64,000 nt of DNA from Triparma columacea (taxonomy: Eukaryota > Sar > Bolidophyceae > Parmales > Triparmaceae), in assembly GCA_030267965.1 (NCBI GenBank), contig BRYA01000376.1:6595-70594 (forward strand). The letters run 5' to 3'. Numbering within the stretch: the first letter of the stretch is position 1; each line of letters starts with the position of its first letter. Both the position numbers and the translations under genes were made by a program. Shown here one piece after another: positions 62,201-64,000 of this stretch. The notes beneath the pieces are model-generated. The model was not told the DNA's origin. It saw only the letters and a program-made list of their open reading frames with translations, and did not search any database.

Positions 62201-64000
62201 GCCAAGGCCAACGCCGCCACCAACCCCGAGGCTGTCCCCGCAGCTGCAGCGTCCGCGCACGTTCCCGCTCCGAACTTTGTTCCAACGCGATCTCTCGCTA
62301 CGGTCATGAGAGACATCACGGAGGCCTCAAGTCAACCATGGTTAGTGGCCCCGGAGGCAAGGGCTCCCGTGATTTCAAATGACGCCCTGTTACAAAACAA
62401 CCCCGAACCCCTCCAGTCGAAGCCTCCTGCTCAGCGTAAGCATCGGTCAGCTACCGAGCAACCAGCAGAAAAACCCACCCCAGTTCCCATGCCTCAGCTG
62501 ACCGACCAAGCCGTCAGGGAGATGCAGCGGATCTCGTCGAACCTAAAAAACGCCCTCGAAACGAAATTGAATAGAGCGAGGCAGTGGGGGAGGCAGTTCG
62601 GAAGCCAGGACGTTGGAGGCATCAACAGCCACAGGAGGCAAAAAAATCCCGACGCAGCTTTCCATAAAATGATGGAGTCCCGTGGGAAGCTCCCTGCGTT
62701 CCAGATGCAGGGGGAGATCGTATCGACCATCAAGGACCACCAGATTACTGTGGTCAGTGGGGACACTGGCTGCGGGAAGACAACTCAGGTTCCCCAGCTC
62801 GTCCTCGACGATCTCATCATGGAGGGCAGGGGTGCTGAGACGAATATCATCGTTACGCAGCCGAGAAGGATTTCCGCCATTGGCGTTTCGTCGCGCATCG
62901 CCGAGGAGAGGTGCGAGAAGGTCGGGGACTCTTGCGGATATTCAGTTCGGTTGGAGTCTAAGAGGAGCAAGGGAACGAGAATTTTGTTCTGTACGACGGG
63001 GGTTCTGTTGAGAAGGCTGCAGTGCGACCCTGACCTTGCCGCAGTTAGCCACGTTTTTGTAGATGAGGTTCACGAGCGAGACCTTAACACTGACTTTGTC
63101 CTGATTATTTTGAAGGATTTGTTGCTGAGAAGGAGGAGCCTGAAGTTGGTGTTGATGTCCGCCACGCTCAACGCCGATACATTCTCGGACTACTTCGGCG
63201 GTGTTCCAACGGTTTCCATCCCCGGTCGTGCCCACCCCGTAACCGAGTATCGTCTGGAGGATGTCCTGGAATTCACGGGTTACACTCTGGAGCCTGGTCA
63301 CGACTGTGCGCTCAAGAACCCAGAGGTTGACATGAAGGAGATCAAGATGCGGTACCCGAAATGCTCGACATTGACACAAAAAACTCTGCAAATTGTGGAC
63401 GAGAGTGTCATTAACTACGAACTTGTCGCCGAGCTCATCACCTACATTCACCTGAATTTTGACGAGGGTGCCATCTTGGTCTTCATGCCGGGGTTAATGG
63501 AGATCACAAAGACCATTGAGGCTCTTCAGAACAATCCAATCTTCACCGATAGAGAACAGTCTCGTGTCTACCCTCTGCATTCGACCTTGAGCACTGCGGA
63601 GCAGACCGCAATCTTCGAGGTTCCACCCCCGGGAGTCAGGAAGGTCGTCATAGGCACGAATATTGCCGAGACGAGTATCACAATTGAAGATGTCGTCTAT
63701 GTAGTGGATGCGGGCAGGGTTAAGGAGAACAGGGAGGACGAGGTCGCCCAGATGATGACCTTGGTGGAGTGCTGGGTGTCGAGGGCGAGTGCGAAGCAGA
63801 GGAGAGGTCGAGCGGGGCGCGTACGACCCGGCATGGCGTTCCACCTCTTCTCTTCGCATACTAATGACGCGGTGATGGATGCGTACACTTTGCCTGAGAT
63901 GCTCAGGGTGAGGTTGGACGACCTAGTGATGCAGATTTTGTTGTTGGATCTCGGGGAGCCCGGCGACTTTCTGCAAAAGGCGGTGGACCCCCCGAGTGTC
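59275..64000 (+). CDS. DExH-box RNA helicase (DHX29/DHX57-like), cut by right edge
   Basis: Exons 59275-59740, 59838-59884, 59971-60106, 60177-61120 and 61202 to the edge keep phase; 1464 codons are visible and the C-terminus lies outside. The head has an RGG-rich segment (about residues 33-60). An RWD-like or UBA-like region follows (ALDYLCLHLSEVELNKGF, LHVILPQGYPTLTPARFLF), then charged helices and a strongly acidic tract. The helicase core starts with LPAFQMQGEIVSTIKDHQIT and shows GDTGCGKTTQ (motif I), TQPRRISAIG (Ia), VDEVHERD (II, so DEVH, not DEAH), MSATLN (III), GTNIAETSITI (V) and QRRGRAGR (VI). The head plus DEVH match the DHX29/DHX57 group, which acts on translation initiation or RNA. 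Exon 2 is only 47 nt. Confidence 0.92.

Noticed and set aside
1..64000. CRISPR arrays, bacterial operons or integrated phage
   Set aside because: Introns, targeting peptides and eukaryotic families throughout; the repeats seen are microsatellites and minisatellites without spacers.

Overview
The window is nuclear DNA from a photosynthetic eukaryote, most likely a compact-genome ochrophyte (stramenopile) alga. Signs of this are spliceosomal introns in most genes, pre-sequences of the heterokont plastid type (signal peptide ending AAAF-RP on the Tic20 protein), a plastid-type ATP/ADP translocase, the plastid protein CGLD27, and a beta-1,3-glucanase suited to laminarin or chrysolaminarin. An intraflagellar-transport GTPase (IFT22) and a GEX1/Brambleberry-type nuclear-fusion protein argue for a flagellate stage and sexual fusion. 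A bolidophyte/Parmales or diatom-like relative is an inference; nothing here fixes the genus.

I rebuilt 29 protein genes by joining open frames at splice sites and checking phase; 27 are complete in coding sequence and two run off the edges. I read 48 introns, mostly 70-250 nt; 32 begin GTGAG. Genes are packed head-to-head (gaps as small as 43 bp) and tail-to-tail (as small as 51 bp). I found no convincing tRNA, rRNA, CRISPR or transposon.

Layout. 1-9 kb: a hypothetical gene cut by the left edge, a 2OG-Fe(II) oxygenase fused to a methyltransferase, a wax-ester-synthase/DGAT, and tRNase Z. 9-16 kb: phosphoenolpyruvate carboxylase, a small membrane protein, a SulP-like transporter, and a UBA/WW/U-box protein. 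17-25 kb: a cyclic-nucleotide-gated voltage-gated channel, the GEX1-like protein, an HSF-type transcription factor, and a PH-like protein. 26-35 kb: a polytopic membrane protein, a CDK with a poly-Asn head, a myristoylatable armadillo protein, a secreted protein, IFT22, and a HAD-fold protein. 35-40 kb: a plastid group made of the NTT translocase, an EF-hand-Tic20 fusion and, divergent from it, CGLD27. 40-53 kb: an ankyrin protein, an ankyrin-like/MORN protein, a bZIP factor, a kinesin-14 with ankyrin and WW domains, and a secreted TPR-like protein. 53.8-54.6 kb: a striking AT-rich island (about 20% GC in its core). 54.6-64 kb: a GH81 glucanase, a tail-anchored GST, and a DExH helicase cut by the right edge.

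The genes do not form one pathway. Closest to functional groupings are the plastid set (NTT, EF-Tic20, CGLD27), carbon and lipid metabolism (PEPC, WS/DGAT, GH81) and cilium/cytoskeleton (IFT22, kinesin, MORN protein). The most unusual items are the oxygenase-methyltransferase and EF-hand-Tic20 fusions, the ankyrin/WW/kinesin-14, the AT-rich island as a possible centromere-like or origin element, and a short CGCTTCGCTC-like motif that recurs in several introns.
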